Origin: an uncultured Clostridia bacterium
GTDB lineage: Bacteria; Bacillota; Clostridia; Peptostreptococcales; Anaerovoracaceae
Assembly (NCBI GenBank): GCA_934247125.1
Contig: CAKQIZ010000090.1
Location: 1 to 6,425, forward strand
DNA length: 6,425 bases
Direction of reading: 5' to 3'
The notes beneath the pieces were generated by a model, which was not told the origin of the DNA, made no database searches, and was given only the letters and a program-made list of their open reading frames with translations. This document shows positions 6,399-6,425 of the stretch, in pieces (positions within the stretch are counted from its first letter, which is position 1; each line of letters opens with the position of its first letter). A program made the position numbers and the translations under genes.

Positions 6399-6425
6399 TT
6401 AGAGTCCAGGTATTCCAAGACCTGC
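6399..6425 (-). CDS. 3' end of a YbaB/EbfC-like nucleoid-associated protein gene
   Basis: Before recR, in another frame, the minus strand reads AGLGIPGL and then TAA (6401-6399). A glycine-rich, IPGL-type ending is typical of Clostridia YbaB/EbfC proteins, and ybaB directly precedes recR in most Firmicutes, usually after dnaX. Only eight codons are visible, so the call rests on this short ending plus gene order. One base separates its stop from the recR ATG, suggesting co-transcription. Confidence 0.6.
   Translation of the reverse strand, partial: AGLGIPGL

Noticed and set aside
6398..6418. Longer RecR starting at a TTG.
   Set aside because: It would overlap the end of the upstream YbaB-like gene, has no properly spaced ribosome site, and relatives begin at the MKYY-type start.
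1..6425. A previously undescribed defence, CRISPR or mobile system.
   Set aside because: All long genes belong to recognisable housekeeping or energy families; no repeat arrays, transposase, integrase, nuclease cassette or attachment-site pair is visible.

Overview
The window reads as chromosomal DNA of an anaerobic, low-to-mid GC Gram-positive bacterium, most likely a member of the Clostridia. This is inferred from strong AGGAGG-type ribosome sites, Clostridia-like RecR and YbaB-end sequences, and an Ech-type energy-converting hydrogenase beside an amino acid/polyamine-type permease. The species cannot be named from sequence alone. Every gene lies on the minus strand, so transcription runs from high to low coordinates.

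Layout in the direction of transcription. (1) 6425-5798: the last eight codons of a YbaB/EbfC-like gene, then recR one base later, the usual ybaB-recR recombination-repair pair. It ends at a GNRA-loop intrinsic terminator (5731-5702). (2) 5697-3825: a monocistronic APC-superfamily permease with its own promoter (TTGAAA-17-TAAAAT), an excellent ribosome site and, upstream of the promoter, a 12-bp-arm inverted repeat that may be an operator. It carries an extra C-terminal two-helix extension. A 10-bp perfect hairpin (3742-3767) closes the unit. (3) 3543-1: an Ech-type operon with a TATAAT promoter. In order it encodes the large antiporter-like subunit (EchA/NuoL-like), the NuoH-like subunit (EchB), the [4Fe-4S] small subunit (EchC/NuoB-like) and the first 15 codons of a further gene that by operon order should be EchD/NuoC-like.

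The ech genes are tightly coupled. EchA-EchB and EchC-next gene each share one base in a TAATG junction, and in both cases the ribosome site lies inside Gly-Gly codons at the end of the upstream gene. Together the products would form the membrane arm and electron-exit module of a complex that oxidises reduced ferredoxin, makes H2 and pumps H+ or Na+. The catalytic NiFe large subunit lies outside the window, so hydrogenase activity itself is inferred.

The most unusual item is a roughly 61-residue, extremely Glu/Ala-rich tail on the EchC-like subunit (28 Glu, 2 Asp), added after an otherwise standard iron-sulfur domain. I found no CRISPR array, insertion sequence, tRNA, rRNA or recognisable defence system.
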